From the NCBI GenBank assembly GCA_033557675.1, contig JAWQRM010000673.1:1-20537 (forward strand): a DNA stretch of 20,537 nt. The letters run 5' to 3'. Shown piece after piece: positions 6,802-15,058 of this stretch (position 1 is the stretch's first letter; every line of letters begins with the position of its first letter). Made by a program: the position numbers and the translations under genes. Under the pieces are notes generated by a model that ran no database searches, was not told where the DNA came from, and saw only the letters and a program-made list of their open reading frames with translations. This stretch comes from Coptodactyla brooksi (lineage: Eukaryota > Arthropoda > Insecta > Coleoptera > Scarabaeidae).

Positions 6802-9331
6802 CTAGAATATATAATAAAATTAAGATGTTCAATATAAAAAGTATATATACTGCCTGCAGTTGATAACCTACCGTACATAATTCCTTTCACAAGATTCTAT
6901 ATGTCGCCTGTATTCGCTTTCTTCAAAAATTTTGGTTTTACAAAACAAACAAACAAAAACAACTGCAATGGAACTAACAGTTAGAATTAACAAAATATTT
7001 TCTATATTTCATTCTTAATTACCTTCATCCTCGCTCAACTGTTTGGATAATACTTTCTTTGTAGAAGGGCATTTTCTGTAACGATTCTTCAACCATTCCT
7101 CTTGCTCAAATTCTCTGTTTTGCGTTTCACAGTTTTCCAAGTCTAGAGCACAAAAATAAATAAACAATCTTTTAAACTTTTTATACTAAGATATGATTTT
7201 TTCTTAATTTACTGATTGTGCCCAAAAAAAATTACAACGAATCCACAACAGGTATAACATGGGTAAACTACATGTAAAAAACTATTACAATAACAGTGGG
7301 ACAAGTATAGTTTTAAAATTTAGCAATACTTTCTTTATGCATTAAAACTAACCATCCACTTTTATCTAATAAGCTTTAAAGCTTGTTACTTAAAAGTAAT
7401 TTCTAAAATTCACCCTGCATTAAACACTGGTACTGCGCTCTGCTTTTACACTTCATATACACAACTGCAAATTGCTTGATCATCTTCAACCTTCTAAATC
7501 TTGGTTGTCAAGGTGTAGGAGGATGTCTTCGTTAACATGTGGGTGTAACCGAGCTCTGTGTTTAGTTGTGAATCTTTTAATATCAATGTAAATATGATAA
7601 TTTATTGTTATTAAATGATAATCACACTGTTGTTCAGTGTCGATATCTCATCCACGTCTTATCGGGTGGCAATGCAATTCAATTTCAGAAAATCCTTACT
7701 TTGACATTTTGTCGTTATATTAAAATCGCAATAATCTCATTACACACATTTTTATCTCGACTCACTGACCAGAGTCGGCGCCAATGTAGTGATTTATTTT
7801 TCCCATTTTCTGATCACACAGATTATTTTTTAACTAAATAGATCGCAATGATTTCCTGCTGTTTATATTTTATTATTGTGATTAAACTTCAACCTTAATG
7901 AAAACATATTTACGTTTTTTGTCTTTTATCTATAAGAAAATATTTCTTCACTTACTTTATCGTAATGTAGGTATATAACATCGGAAAATCTATTTCAACC
8001 CATCAGTTACATTACATGTGCCTCGCATTATTAAACAGAAAATGAGGGATCTAACCAGTATTGTAAGTCGAAACTGGAAGATACATCGCACATGACTTTC
8101 TCTTATCTTGCTTCCAGTTTACATATAAAAAAAATATCCATTCGTACCTGTCACCTTTTTCCAAAAATGTGTAATAACGCCCAAACTTATATTACTCTTA
8201 GTCTTATATTACTCTTATTTTATTAAGCCAAAAGCAAAATTTCATCACTTTTAAATTGTTGGATACACAGTACTAAGTAATTTTATGTTAACTGTGGTCC
8301 TATTACTAATAAATCTTATATAGTAAATAAAGAAACAGTACTGGAAAAAATACTGAAGCATGTAATTCTTTCTGTATATTTGTACATTTTTTAATTCTCT
8401 CAAATTGTAAATTCAAGTAACTCAAAGATTTGCATTTTTAATCCTATTTCATTAGGAATTACAAATAGTTAGGACTGTAGGACAAAAAAGGTGCGACCAA
8501 TTAAGTTGCCCTGTTAAGAAATTGCCAAATCCAGAAAATCGTTTTTGTCAGTTGTAAATCTAAATTTACAACTGATGACAAACAAATATTTCAAGATAAA
8601 TTAAAAATGAAATTGCTTATAATAAAAGCCACCAAGGTTGGCTGCTACGTCATAACTTTGATAAAACGTCAATGGGAGGTTAACCTTTAACACAAATATT
8701 ATTTAAATATATATTGTTGCTTAGACAGGCTTTTAATGGAAGGAAAAGGAAACTGCTGCATCATTTCATTAAATAATCAGTATAAAAAGCATTTATATAC
8801 ATATTTACGTATTAAAACTAAAAAAATTAAGTGAAATAGTTATGATTAAAAGTTATGTATATTGGCAACACTTCACGAGAGAATATTTCTTTACACCGTT
8901 ACCACACAGTCTCACTCTAGCCAGCTGTCAATTTAACCTTTAAACGCATGCAATCCAAATCAGCTGGCCGACGCACGTGGGAACGAACAGAAATAGTGGC
9001 AACTGTACCTCTGGAGGCAAAATTAACAGATTAATGACGTAGCTGCCAACCTTCATGACTTTTATTACAAACATCAAGTGCACGTCCACTTACCGGGATC
9101 TTTATTTGGTAATTGTTCAACACTATCTAGAGTTCCTAAGAGATCCTCTTCTTTTATTTTCACAAATTTCATATAATCTAGCGTTTGATAATCGTAGAAT
9201 TCCTGTTTTACTTCGGTTTTCGTCGTGGTTATTTCTTCGTAAACTGGTGATGCATCCTCCATATTGCCATTTCCATATTCTTCAGTAGCGGCGCATTCTG
9301 GCTTCCTTTCCATCATAAAACCATCAGCCAT
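5778..9331 (-). CDS. Locus B: C2H2 zinc-finger protein, four exons, 476 aa predicted
   Basis: Join on the minus strand of 9331-9094, 7142-7023, 6920-6872 and 6801-5778. Total 1431 nt; phases at the junctions (1, 1, 2) agree and the frame is open throughout. Residues 1-135 are acidic and Glu/Lys-rich with no known domain; VKQE and IKEE fit SUMO-acceptor patterns. Residue 136 onward starts the finger region. Fingers lie at residues 150-170, 199-220, 229-249, 278-299, 308-328, 357-378 and 387-407; an eighth starts at 436 but its last His (457) is Leu. Such proteins bind DNA in the nucleus, usually as transcription regulators; the target is unknown. The start MADGF (9331) is preferred because it is shared with locus A and has ACCATGG context. 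An in-frame ATG at 9340 would add three residues. It is the most intact copy of the cluster, though truncated relative to its ancestor. Confidence 0.75.
5811..6760. repeat. 237-bp tandem coding repeat (79-codon finger module)
   Basis: The landmark TGTG(T/A)(T/C)TA recurs at 6710, 6473, 6236 and 5999, exactly 237 bp apart, then at 5811 (188 bp, a 49-bp loss) and 5610 (201 bp, a 36-bp loss). The units at 6236-6472 and 6473-6709 are the most alike, suggesting recent unequal exchange or conversion. Mirror open frames on the plus strand (6235-6465 and 6472-6702) are only shadows of this repeat. Confidence 0.9.
6872..6920 (-). CDS. Locus B exon 3 (49 nt)
   Basis: A T-rich tract (TTGTTTTTGTTTGTTTGTTTT) shared with locus A precedes the first AG, ...TTTTGAAG, and the exon ends TACG|GTAGGT. 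It encodes (E)ESEYRRHIESCERNYV plus two bases. It is the only exon that reconciles the phase-1 end of exon 2 with the phase-2 start of exon 4. Copies occur at 145-193 (A), 14673-14722 (C) and 19083-19131 (D). Confidence 0.75.
7023..7142 (-). CDS. Locus B exon 2 (120 nt)
   Basis: Acceptor GCTCTAG before 7142 and donor GAAG|GTAATT after 7023. It encodes the charged stretch (D)LENCETQNREFEQEEW and ends KQLSEDE. Length is a multiple of three and both junctions are phase 1, so it can be skipped without changing frame. It aligns with 296-418 in A and a 27-nt scrap in C (14755-14781). Confidence 0.8.
7151..7350. repeat. Intron 1 block shared with locus A
   Basis: A single copy of the unit that is tandemly doubled at 428-836, including AAATAAATAAACAAT, ATGATTTTTTCTTAATTTACTGATTGTGCCC and TAACAGTGG-ACAAGTATAGTTTTAAAATTTA. 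It shows that the introns of A and B share ancestry. Confidence 0.75.
7360..8330. other. Intron 1 of locus B, unmatched part
   Basis: No counterpart of this stretch was found in intron 1 of A. It has local rises in GC around 7430-7570 and 7630-7790, but no coherent reading frame or recognised transposase motif. A GAGTCGGCGCCAA string at 7772-7784 is discussed under findings. The last part (about 8190-8330) begins to align again with A (1500-1600). Confidence 0.4.
8545..8583. repeat. Short near-perfect hairpin private to locus B intron 1
   Basis: TCAGTTGTAAAT (8548-8559), loop CTAA, then ATTTACAACTGA (8564-8575). Pairing extends to TTTGTC on the left and GACAAA on the right after a 3-nt bulge. 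The same place in intron 1 of A (about 1820-1850) has only the right-hand side, GCACAACTGACGATAAAC, so the left arm is an added inverted copy. Confidence 0.85.
8634..9053. mobile_element. 420-bp non-autonomous DNA element (MITE-like) in intron 1 of locus B
   Basis: Terminal inverted repeats of 20 bp with one mismatch: AAGGTTGGCTGCTACGTCAT at 8634-8653 and the reverse complement of AAGGTTGGCAGCTACGTCAT at 9034-9053. The aligned part of intron 1 of A (about 1850-1890) lacks it. I cannot identify a convincing target-site duplication. The interior has no reading frame. It is somewhat GC-richer than the flank and contains an inner CCAGCTG...CAGCTGG pair near 8920-8970. The superfamily is unknown. 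Confidence 0.7.
9094..9331 (-). CDS. Locus B exon 1, acidic N-terminus
   Basis: Starts at ATG 9331 (ACCATGG context) and ends CCCG|GTAAGT at 9094, giving 79 residues plus one base. MADGFMMERKPECAATEEYG opens the peptide; PVYEEITTTKTEVKQEFYDY and LDSVEQLPNKDP are shared with locus A. The similarity is spread over the whole exon and is in frame, as expected if both copies were under protein-level constraint after duplication. Confidence 0.8.
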
Positions 9332-9442
9332 GGTTGACATTTTATGCAACTTAATGTATAGTAGACTTTTTTTTATAAAACCTATTTGTGTAAAATTAAT
9401 TGATTTCCCTCTTGCAGAAAATATAATTCATATTTGTCTTAC

Positions 9443-9516
9443 CTGGTACTTTTAGCAGTAGATTTTAAGAAGAAGTGTTTCGTTTCCAAAAACCTTTTCT
9501 ATATTTTGTTTGTATA
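9443..9516 (-). promoter_or_regulatory. Putative TATA-like box and 5' UTR donor of locus B
   Basis: Minus strand TATACAAAC at 9516-9508 and ACCAG|GTAAGA at 9443/9442, placed as in locus A. A possible acceptor AG lies at 9367-9366, giving a short leader before the ATG at 9331. The TATA-like box is weaker than that of A (TATATAAAC). Confidence 0.35.
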
Positions 9517-9524
9517 CCTTAATG

Positions 9525-10150
9525 GAATTCATATTAAGGTGAAAACTAAGGTTATGTATTTGCACGTAAGGAATATTCTAATGTTGCCAATTTGCTAGAA
9601 TTTTTATTAAAACTTGTTTTTTACCAATACACCTTGGTTAATGGGTGAATTTTTAATTGTGGTGTCAAGAAGCTTGTATTTTTACAACTTTGTAGAAAGC
9701 TCCCAAATATAATATTTTATATCATTAAGGTACAAAATTTTCGGCTTCGTTTTTTTGTAAACAACTTTGTAAATGCTAAAATATTATTAATCACATAAAT
9801 AATTCCCTTAACTTTTAATCAAACAGATAATTCGATTCACAGAATGCACATGATGAAAATTAATGTTATAGGGTTAAGTGCATTAATTGAATATACTAAC
9901 GTTGCCAATCTTCCAGGAGTTGTATTAATTGTGTCGTAGAGAAGCTCATATTTTTAAGTATATAAAAAGCAAACTTGCAAATATTTGCAAGTTTATAAAA
10001 AGCTTTCAAATATAATGCTTTATATCGTTAAGGTACAAAGCTTTCGGCTTCGTTTTTTTCTTTCGTAAATATCTTAAATTTCAATTTTAAAATATTATTT
10101 GCCAAATAAATAATTCCCTTAACTTTTATCAAATGAACAATTCTTAACCA
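9525..10150. repeat. Tandem duplication upstream of locus B, units of about 303-318 bp
   Basis: Unit 1 (about 9525-9838) and unit 2 (about 9839-10150) share GTTGCCAAT (9583 and 9901), AAATATAAT-TTTATATC-TTAAGGTACAAA, TCGGCTTCGTTTTTTT (9741 and 10044) and AATAATTCCCTTAACTTTTA near their ends. Locus A has a single related GTTGCCAAT copy at 2428. The repeat doubles CCAAT-containing sequence upstream of B. An effect on expression is not shown. Confidence 0.8.
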
Positions 10151-10333
10151 TTCAGCATCCCACATACACTTTAGCTTAAATTAAAAAGGAATCAAAAATT
10201 TTCAACAGTATCTGGACTTATTTCAAGCTGGCTGTCTACTTCTTTTGTTAGTTTTTGAATTACAAAAATCGTTTTTTGAAACGCTCGTTAGAAAATCCGT
10301 TTCGTCAAATAAACGAGGTGACCTCACTAAATT

Positions 10334-10383
10334 GGCTTTTTAGTTAAAATAAATAAAAAAGTTTCTGGCTTTTTAGTTAAAAT
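10334..10383. repeat. 17-bp direct repeat
   Basis: GGCTTTTTAGTTAAAAT occurs at 10334-10350 and again at 10367-10383, 33 bp apart. Right of it, 10384-10545 aligns with 2590-2690 upstream of locus A and marks the far end of the shared segment. Confidence 0.8.
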
Positions 10384-10576
10384 ATTTCAATTTTTGGTAA
10401 ATTTTAAAATATTCTTAATCGGATAATAATTCGATTAATTCTTAATTAAATAAATCTTAATCAAATCTTAAGAGTAATCTTTTATTAAGAGTAAATCAAA
10501 TATTAGTTTTGAAAATCTATATCACTTTCACTGTCGGATTGATGTTCAGATAACACTATACCGCGTAGGAAATCAC

Positions 10577-10867
10577 ATGTCGTCTCATACAGATATTGCA
10601 CTAACTAATCCGGTTGGCTGGTCCATTCGCGCGATCCCGAAGATCGCACAAATTTGCGAGGGAATCGTAGTACGAAGCATATGGACCGAGGCATGCAGAT
10701 TCCCTGGGAGCGTTGACGACACACAACAGCTTCAGAACGTCCGTTTTTACAACCACCGAGGGTGCAAAATTATCAAGTGGTATTTGTACGGCAATTCTTC
10801 GGAAGAAATTGTAAATTTATTCGCAGTTGCTTTCGAAAATCGACCAATTCCGTCGCGTCGAAAGTGA
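10577..10867 (+). CDS. Small open frame with a transposon-type helix-turn-helix-like tail (uncertain)
   Basis: A 96-codon frame in a short stretch visibly richer in GC than its surroundings (about 10570-10930). The first 58 residues match nothing I know. The tail, GCKIIKWYLYGNSSEEIVNL followed by ENRPIPSRR, resembles helix-turn-helix leaders of insect transposons and the DUF4817 pattern (a YG-N...AA-L...FPnR-hPS layout). No promoter, splice or paralogue evidence supports a working gene. It ends abruptly and no transposase follows. More likely a remnant of a mobile element inserted between locus B and the Penelope-like element. Confidence 0.35.
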   Translation: MSSHTDIALTNPVGWSIRAIPKIAQICEGIVVRSIWTEACRFPGSVDDTQQLQNVRFYNHRGCKIIKWYLYGNSSEEIVNLFAVAFENRPIPSRRK

Positions 10868-11063
10868 AAGGTGGCAATCAGATGTTGCCCTACTGCGACT
10901 TACGCGGCCAACGGAAACCATTAAAGTGCATTTCTTGTTTCTGGAGTGCTTCTTCTGAACCAATACCCGTGTTCTTTAGGATTCCTGTACTTACACTTGT
11001 TTGCTTACAAAGTTATACAGGGGACCAAACGGTATTTTTCCCGCATTTATTGTATTTTTGCAT

Positions 11064-12906
11064 TTAACGATTGCTGTTGAAAGCATGTTCAGCTACGATG
11101 GATTTTTCTATGCGACCATACTCTAAGTGAGTCAAATGCTCTTTAAACCTTCTTTGTAAAAACCTTTTAGTTTGACCAACATACTTTTTCTCATATACCA
11201 CTTTTTTACAACATATTTATTTTGTATTTCGGATTACTTAACAGTGTTTTTAAAGTATTATTAGACCGAAACCCTACTTTTATACTTACTTGATTAAAAA
11301 TTTTTGGAAGACCCCTGGTAATTTTAGAGAACAGCAACGAAATGCATTTTACAGCATGCTGTTCTTGTAAAAACGTGGTATCGTCCAAGCTTTTCTTGAA
11401 TTTACAGCAGTTAATTAACTTGATAAGAAACTAGTAGTAGTTTCTTATTATTATATCCGTTGATACGTTGAAATTATTCCTAATATGGTTCCTCTCTTTG
11501 TATACCTAACTGAATTAAGTGGAAAGTTTACTAAACGGGGGATTAAAAAATGTAAACTAGCAATATTTTGTTGAATACAACGAGAGGAATCGGCAGGAAT
11601 ATAGTAACATCTAACGGTGTTTTTTCTATATACCGCAAATTGTAATCTACCATTATTTCTAATGACTAAAGTGTCTAGAAACGGTAATGTCCCATTGTTT
11701 GCTATTTCATATGTGAATTTTATAGTAGGAAATCATGAATTTAATTGAGCCAGAAAATCATCAACATTGGCCCTTTTTGTGTCAAAAACTGCAAAAATAT
11801 CATCAACATACCTATGCCAGACCCTTGGGAAATACTCAAACTCTTGGCCAGCCTGGATTTCAAATTTACTCATGAAGAGTTCTGCAATGAAGGGCAAAAG
11901 GCAATTACCCATTGCCATTCCTTATAGCTTACATAGCTTATTTAACAATAAATATTTCCGAATAATTTTGTCATCCAAATTGTTCAATTTAAGTAGTTCT
12001 TCCAGGTAAGACAAAGCACGTGGGACAGGTACACTAGGGAGCAATCAGCTCACATCAAACGAAATTAGTATTTCGGCTTCTTGAAGGCGCTTCAGTTTTC
12101 AACTGAAAATTTTTTTGATTTTACAGGTACTGTCTTCCCTGGTAGATATATTTTTGGGTAGTAGCCTCTGCATTCTAGAGTTTCTAACTGTGATTTTACA
12201 TTAACTGAATCAGTGACAAGATTGTTGTATTATTTTAAAGCACTTTTAACCCCTCTTACTATTTTTAGTCATGGGTTTCTTAAAACAGAACTATAGGATC
12301 CAGACTTAATCATATTGCCAACTTGCTCAAAATAATTGCTTCAATCCAATACAATAACCTTATTTCCTTTATCAGCTTTTAGATAAAAACAATCTTTCAT
12401 TCTCAGATCACGCGTTCTTTTTTAGACTGAAGTGTATTAATAGAAATTTTATTTCTTGAGCTTTGGTTTCTGCAAACCCCAAACCTTTATTTAAAACCGC
12501 AAGTTGATCTTTATCAAATGATGGGAGTTTCTTGGGAAGAAGTTCTTGTTGGTTTTAATTTTCTTAATTTTTTATTTAGGGTAGAGATTCTCTTATGACT
12601 ATTTACTGTCCCACATTCAAAACATATTCCTTTGGAACTCACACCATTCTTCCAACTCTATATTATTGAGGTTATGCGTGAGTTTTTTTGTAAAGTTCAT
12701 GTTTCTATCTCATGCATACTTCGTTTACTGTATAGATGTTGGATCTCTAAGTCAAGCCATTTTCGCTTTGCAAATGTTTCCACTTTATCTTGAACATGTG
12801 ATTTCAGAAGATTAACTTTAATAAAACTCGGAAAAACCCTGTACTTTTTGCACGACTTCAGAAGCCAGACATCTGCTCCAATTAGACTAATCTTACTACT
12901 AATCTT
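11064..12906 (-). pseudogene. Penelope-like retroelement ORF (RT plus GIY-YIG endonuclease), decayed
   Basis: On the minus strand the landmarks come in the right order for a Penelope-like ORF. N-terminal WLLKSCKKYRVFPSFIKVNL lies near 12860-12800, then YLKADKGNKVIVLD near 12380-12340. The RT core follows, MAMGNCLLPFIAELFMSKFE and RYVDDIF (YVDD catalytic box) at 11918-11733. Next are LPFLDTLVIRNNG and FAVYRK near 11690-11610, KVGFRSNNTLKTLL near 11280-11230, and finally a GIY-YIG-type domain: KKYVGQTKRFLQRRFKEH and EKSIVAEHAF, ending at the stop 11064-11066. Stops (for example TGA after VIVLD) and frameshifts (for example near 11210) show it is inactive. These elements replicate by target-primed reverse transcription using the RT with the GIY-YIG nuclease. 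Confidence 0.85.
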
Positions 12907-12936
12907 GTAGTGGTACAAAATAGATAGGCATATGTA

Positions 12937-12950
12937 TAGTACTTAAGTAC
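12937..12950. repeat. 14-bp perfect palindrome
   Basis: AGTACTTAAGTACT is self-complementary with no spacer. It lies between the start of the Penelope-like ORF and the Tc1-like remnant. No function is evident. Confidence 0.8.
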
Positions 12951-13003
12951 TCAATAGGTATATCAATCTTGACCATGTAGCCATCACACTGAATTGTGGA
13001 TTT

Positions 13004-13032
13004 GGAACCTTTGGTTTTGTACCAAAGGTTCC
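13004..13032. repeat. Perfect 12-bp hairpin
   Basis: GGAACCTTTGGT (13004-13015), loop TTTGT, ACCAAAGGTTCC (13021-13032). It lies where the Tc1-like coding similarity stops. Confidence 0.9.
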
Positions 13033-13094
13033 AGCACTTAATCAAAGCACCAGAGCCAAAGAATAAAGAACAGTCGTCATTATCTTGAAACTGT

Positions 13095-13905
13095 GCATTA
13101 TTATCTTCAAACACAAGGTCGAGAATCAGGGAACAAATTTGCAACCATTGGGTGAAGATGAGCAGCTAGAATACTGACATAAACTGGTGCTGTTATCGGC
13201 CCTTGTAGTGGGCCGATACCACGGTGAGACATCGCACTCCGCAGCGTCACTGATCCCCCTCGATGCTTAATAGTAAGAAAGAGGCAGTCAACATCATAGG
13301 CTTGTGCTGGTGTTCTCCAAACGTAAACATATCTATTAGAGATCTATTATGGGAGATGACATTCTCCCATTGTTGTTGTGTTCAATTCTTATAATACTTT
13401 TGCTGCATGCAGTATATGGTAGATAGTTTTTTTCAACACACCTTCCTGTGAATGTGTTTATCTACAATGATAACTGGGATGCTGTTGTCTTGTGGTTTCT
13501 AGCCACAATCCACTCCAAAACCTTTCTGTCTCTATCATTCAGCTTTTGACCTTCGGCCACCGTTATGCTAGGCAGATGATGTCTTTCCCTGTTTGCTAGA
13601 GGCTGCCATTACCGTCGACACAGTACTTCTCCCAGAACCAACAAGGGTAGCCTCCTTCGTTACTGTGGCTCAGGCAAGACGGGCTCTACTAGTCATGCCT
13701 CTTTCGAAATCTGTGTGGCCAACCATAACACAGTTTTAATGCCCTAATATATTTCACATCCGAATGCTATCAACGCTATGATTAGATTGTACACTTAGAT
13801 ATGTGCACATTGTCGCCTACTAAGTGACACTCTTCCACACTAGACAGGTTCCCTCGAGTACCGTTTTTTTCACAGGTGTTCATATTATTTTGTCCAACCA
13901 CTGTA
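13095..13905 (-). pseudogene. Tc1-like transposase fossil with one terminal inverted repeat
   Basis: The end at 13871-13905 reads on the minus strand TACAGTGGTTGGACAAAATA then ATATGAACACCTGTG, a classic Tc1-type terminus starting at a TA. Going inward, FERGMTSRARLA and GSGRSTVSTVM (helix-turn-helix region) are followed by HNGGRRSK and NDRDRKVLEWIVARNHKTT. Next come a degraded first DDE block (NVISHN in place of the IFSDES pattern), YVWRTPAQAYDVDC, KHRGGSVTLRSAMSHRGIGP, ILAAHLHPMV, and VFEDNNAQFQD in place of FQDDNAPIH. Several frameshifts and stops are present and catalytic acids appear changed. The C-terminal third and the opposite TIR were not found, so the element is truncated, probably near 13095. 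Confidence 0.8.
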
Positions 13906-13949
13906 TGTCCTTTGGGATCTTTTGGAGCAATACGAGTTATCATTATTAT

Positions 13950-14599
13950 TATGTTTTCTCATTTGCGTGAATGCGAATGTGTCATATCAGACTCGTTTTA
14001 TTAACAGTTGAATATTTTTACAAGTTACGCAATTGCATGTTTTCTGCTTATCGCTGTGTTGGGTACTGCAACTTGCAGCTATTCAACTGTTTATAAAAGC
14101 CACCTGAACCAAGCTTTTATAAAAGGTTGAATAGCTGTAAATTGCACACTTGTACGTTTTTGGGACATCGCTGTGCTGCGCTAATATGTGCAGTTTTAGT
14201 TGTTTGTAAATAGTTGCAAATTTGCATGTATCGTACTTGTAAGTACCCAATAATGGGAGGCATGTACAATTTTTATATGTGTACTTACATGGTTTGTCAT
14301 TTGTGTGAATGCGAATATGTTGTATCAGATTCAATTCATGAACAGTTGTGCATATGTAGCTCTTCTTTCCAGAGCTGTGTTTCGTTAATGAATGTTTTTT
14401 AGAACATTGTGTTTTAATATGGTTCTTGACATCATGTTTTCTGTTACATCTCAATCAACCTTCAGGTTTTAACTGCTTTTTATTACTATGAACTAAACTT
14501 GGGGTTTCAAGTGAAATTTCATCTTTATAGGGCAACTACACATTATACACCTGTATATATTTCTGCACCTTTATATCAACTTCCTCTTCTTTATTTGGT
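13950..14599 (-). pseudogene. Locus C: zinc-finger exon pseudogene
   Basis: The exon start (TATTCTAG before 14599) and the first residues RPNKEEEVDIK match locus B exon 4. A degraded first finger (YRCIMCSC...FHL) is followed by a unique region, then NLIQHIRIHTNDKPCKYTYK and YDTCKFATIYKQLKLHILAQ-like finger sequence and KTYKCAIYSYSTFYK. TAG and TGA stops, frameshifts and missing Cys/His show it is not coding. A 123-codon open part (14083-14454) survives by chance. A further finger scrap reaches about 13950. Locus D carries the same lineage-specific features, so C and D are closer to each other than to B. Confidence 0.75.
14076..14137. repeat. 25-bp inverted repeat inside the locus C finger remnant
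   Basis: CAGCTATTCAACTGTTTATAAAAGC (14076-14100) pairs with GCTTTTATAAAAGGTTGAATAGCTG (14113-14137) at 23 of 25 positions, with a 12-nt loop. A related structure occurs in locus D at about 18364-18440, so it arose before C and D separated. Confidence 0.85.
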
Positions 14600-14672
14600 C
14601 TAGAATAAACAATAAAATTATAATGTTCTATATAAAAAATATGTATATACTGAAAGTTGGTATACAACCTGC

Positions 14673-14722
14673 CATACATAACTCCTTTTGCACCACTTTT
14701 ATGTCGCTTGTATTCGTTTTCC
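14673..14722 (-). pseudogene. Locus C copy of the 49-nt exon
   Basis: Aligns with exon 3 of A and B (SEENEYKRH-like reading). The donor position reads GCAGGT rather than GTAGGT, and the acceptor AG is shifted by one base (CTGAG|GAAAACG), which would break the frame. Confidence 0.55.
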
Positions 14723-14754
14723 TCAGAAATATCACTTTTCAGATTTCATCATTT

Positions 14755-14781
14755 CGTTTTCAAATTCACAATTCTCCAAAT
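14755..14781 (-). pseudogene. Locus C scrap of exon 2
   Basis: Acceptor TGCTGTAG then ATTTGGAGAATTGTGAATTT, reading (D)LENCEFEN as in locus B, and then similarity ends. Adjacent intron sequence (14788-14830) also matches the A/B intron. Exon 1 of this copy is absent from the window. Confidence 0.6.
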
Positions 14782-14880
14782 CTACAGCATAAAAATAAAC
14801 GTTCGTATTATAAACTTTTTATAGTAAATTAACAAACATATATACATAACAATGTATTTCAGCAAGTGAACTCACATTCC

Positions 14881-14926
14881 CTGCTTTCCAACTTACAATG
14901 CTCCAGCATTGTAAGTTGGAAAGCAG
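14881..14926. repeat. Perfect 22-bp hairpin with a 2-nt loop
   Basis: The arm 14881-14902 (starting CTGCTTTCCAACTTAC) is the exact reverse complement of 14905-14926, separated by CC. It is the most perfect structure in the window. It lies in intronic or intergenic DNA next to locus C. Confidence 0.95.
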
Positions 14927-15058
14927 TTTTCATAGTAAAATAATAAATAGATATGGGAATGAAGTAGGATTCATATATATTTGCTGTAATCCGTGAACGT
15001 TTTCTCCATATATGAAAGTAAGTAATTATCCAGTTTCTATTAAACAAGAAAAGAACTG

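Noticed and set aside
12697..13144. Two minus-strand open frames of 73 and 81 codons as separate genes
   Set aside because: The 73-codon frame is the N-terminus of the Penelope-like ORF and the start of the 81-codon frame is Tc1-like debris.
14881..14926. MicroRNA precursor
   Set aside because: The loop is only 2 nt and pairing stops beyond the 22-bp arms, so it does not fit a normal precursor shape.
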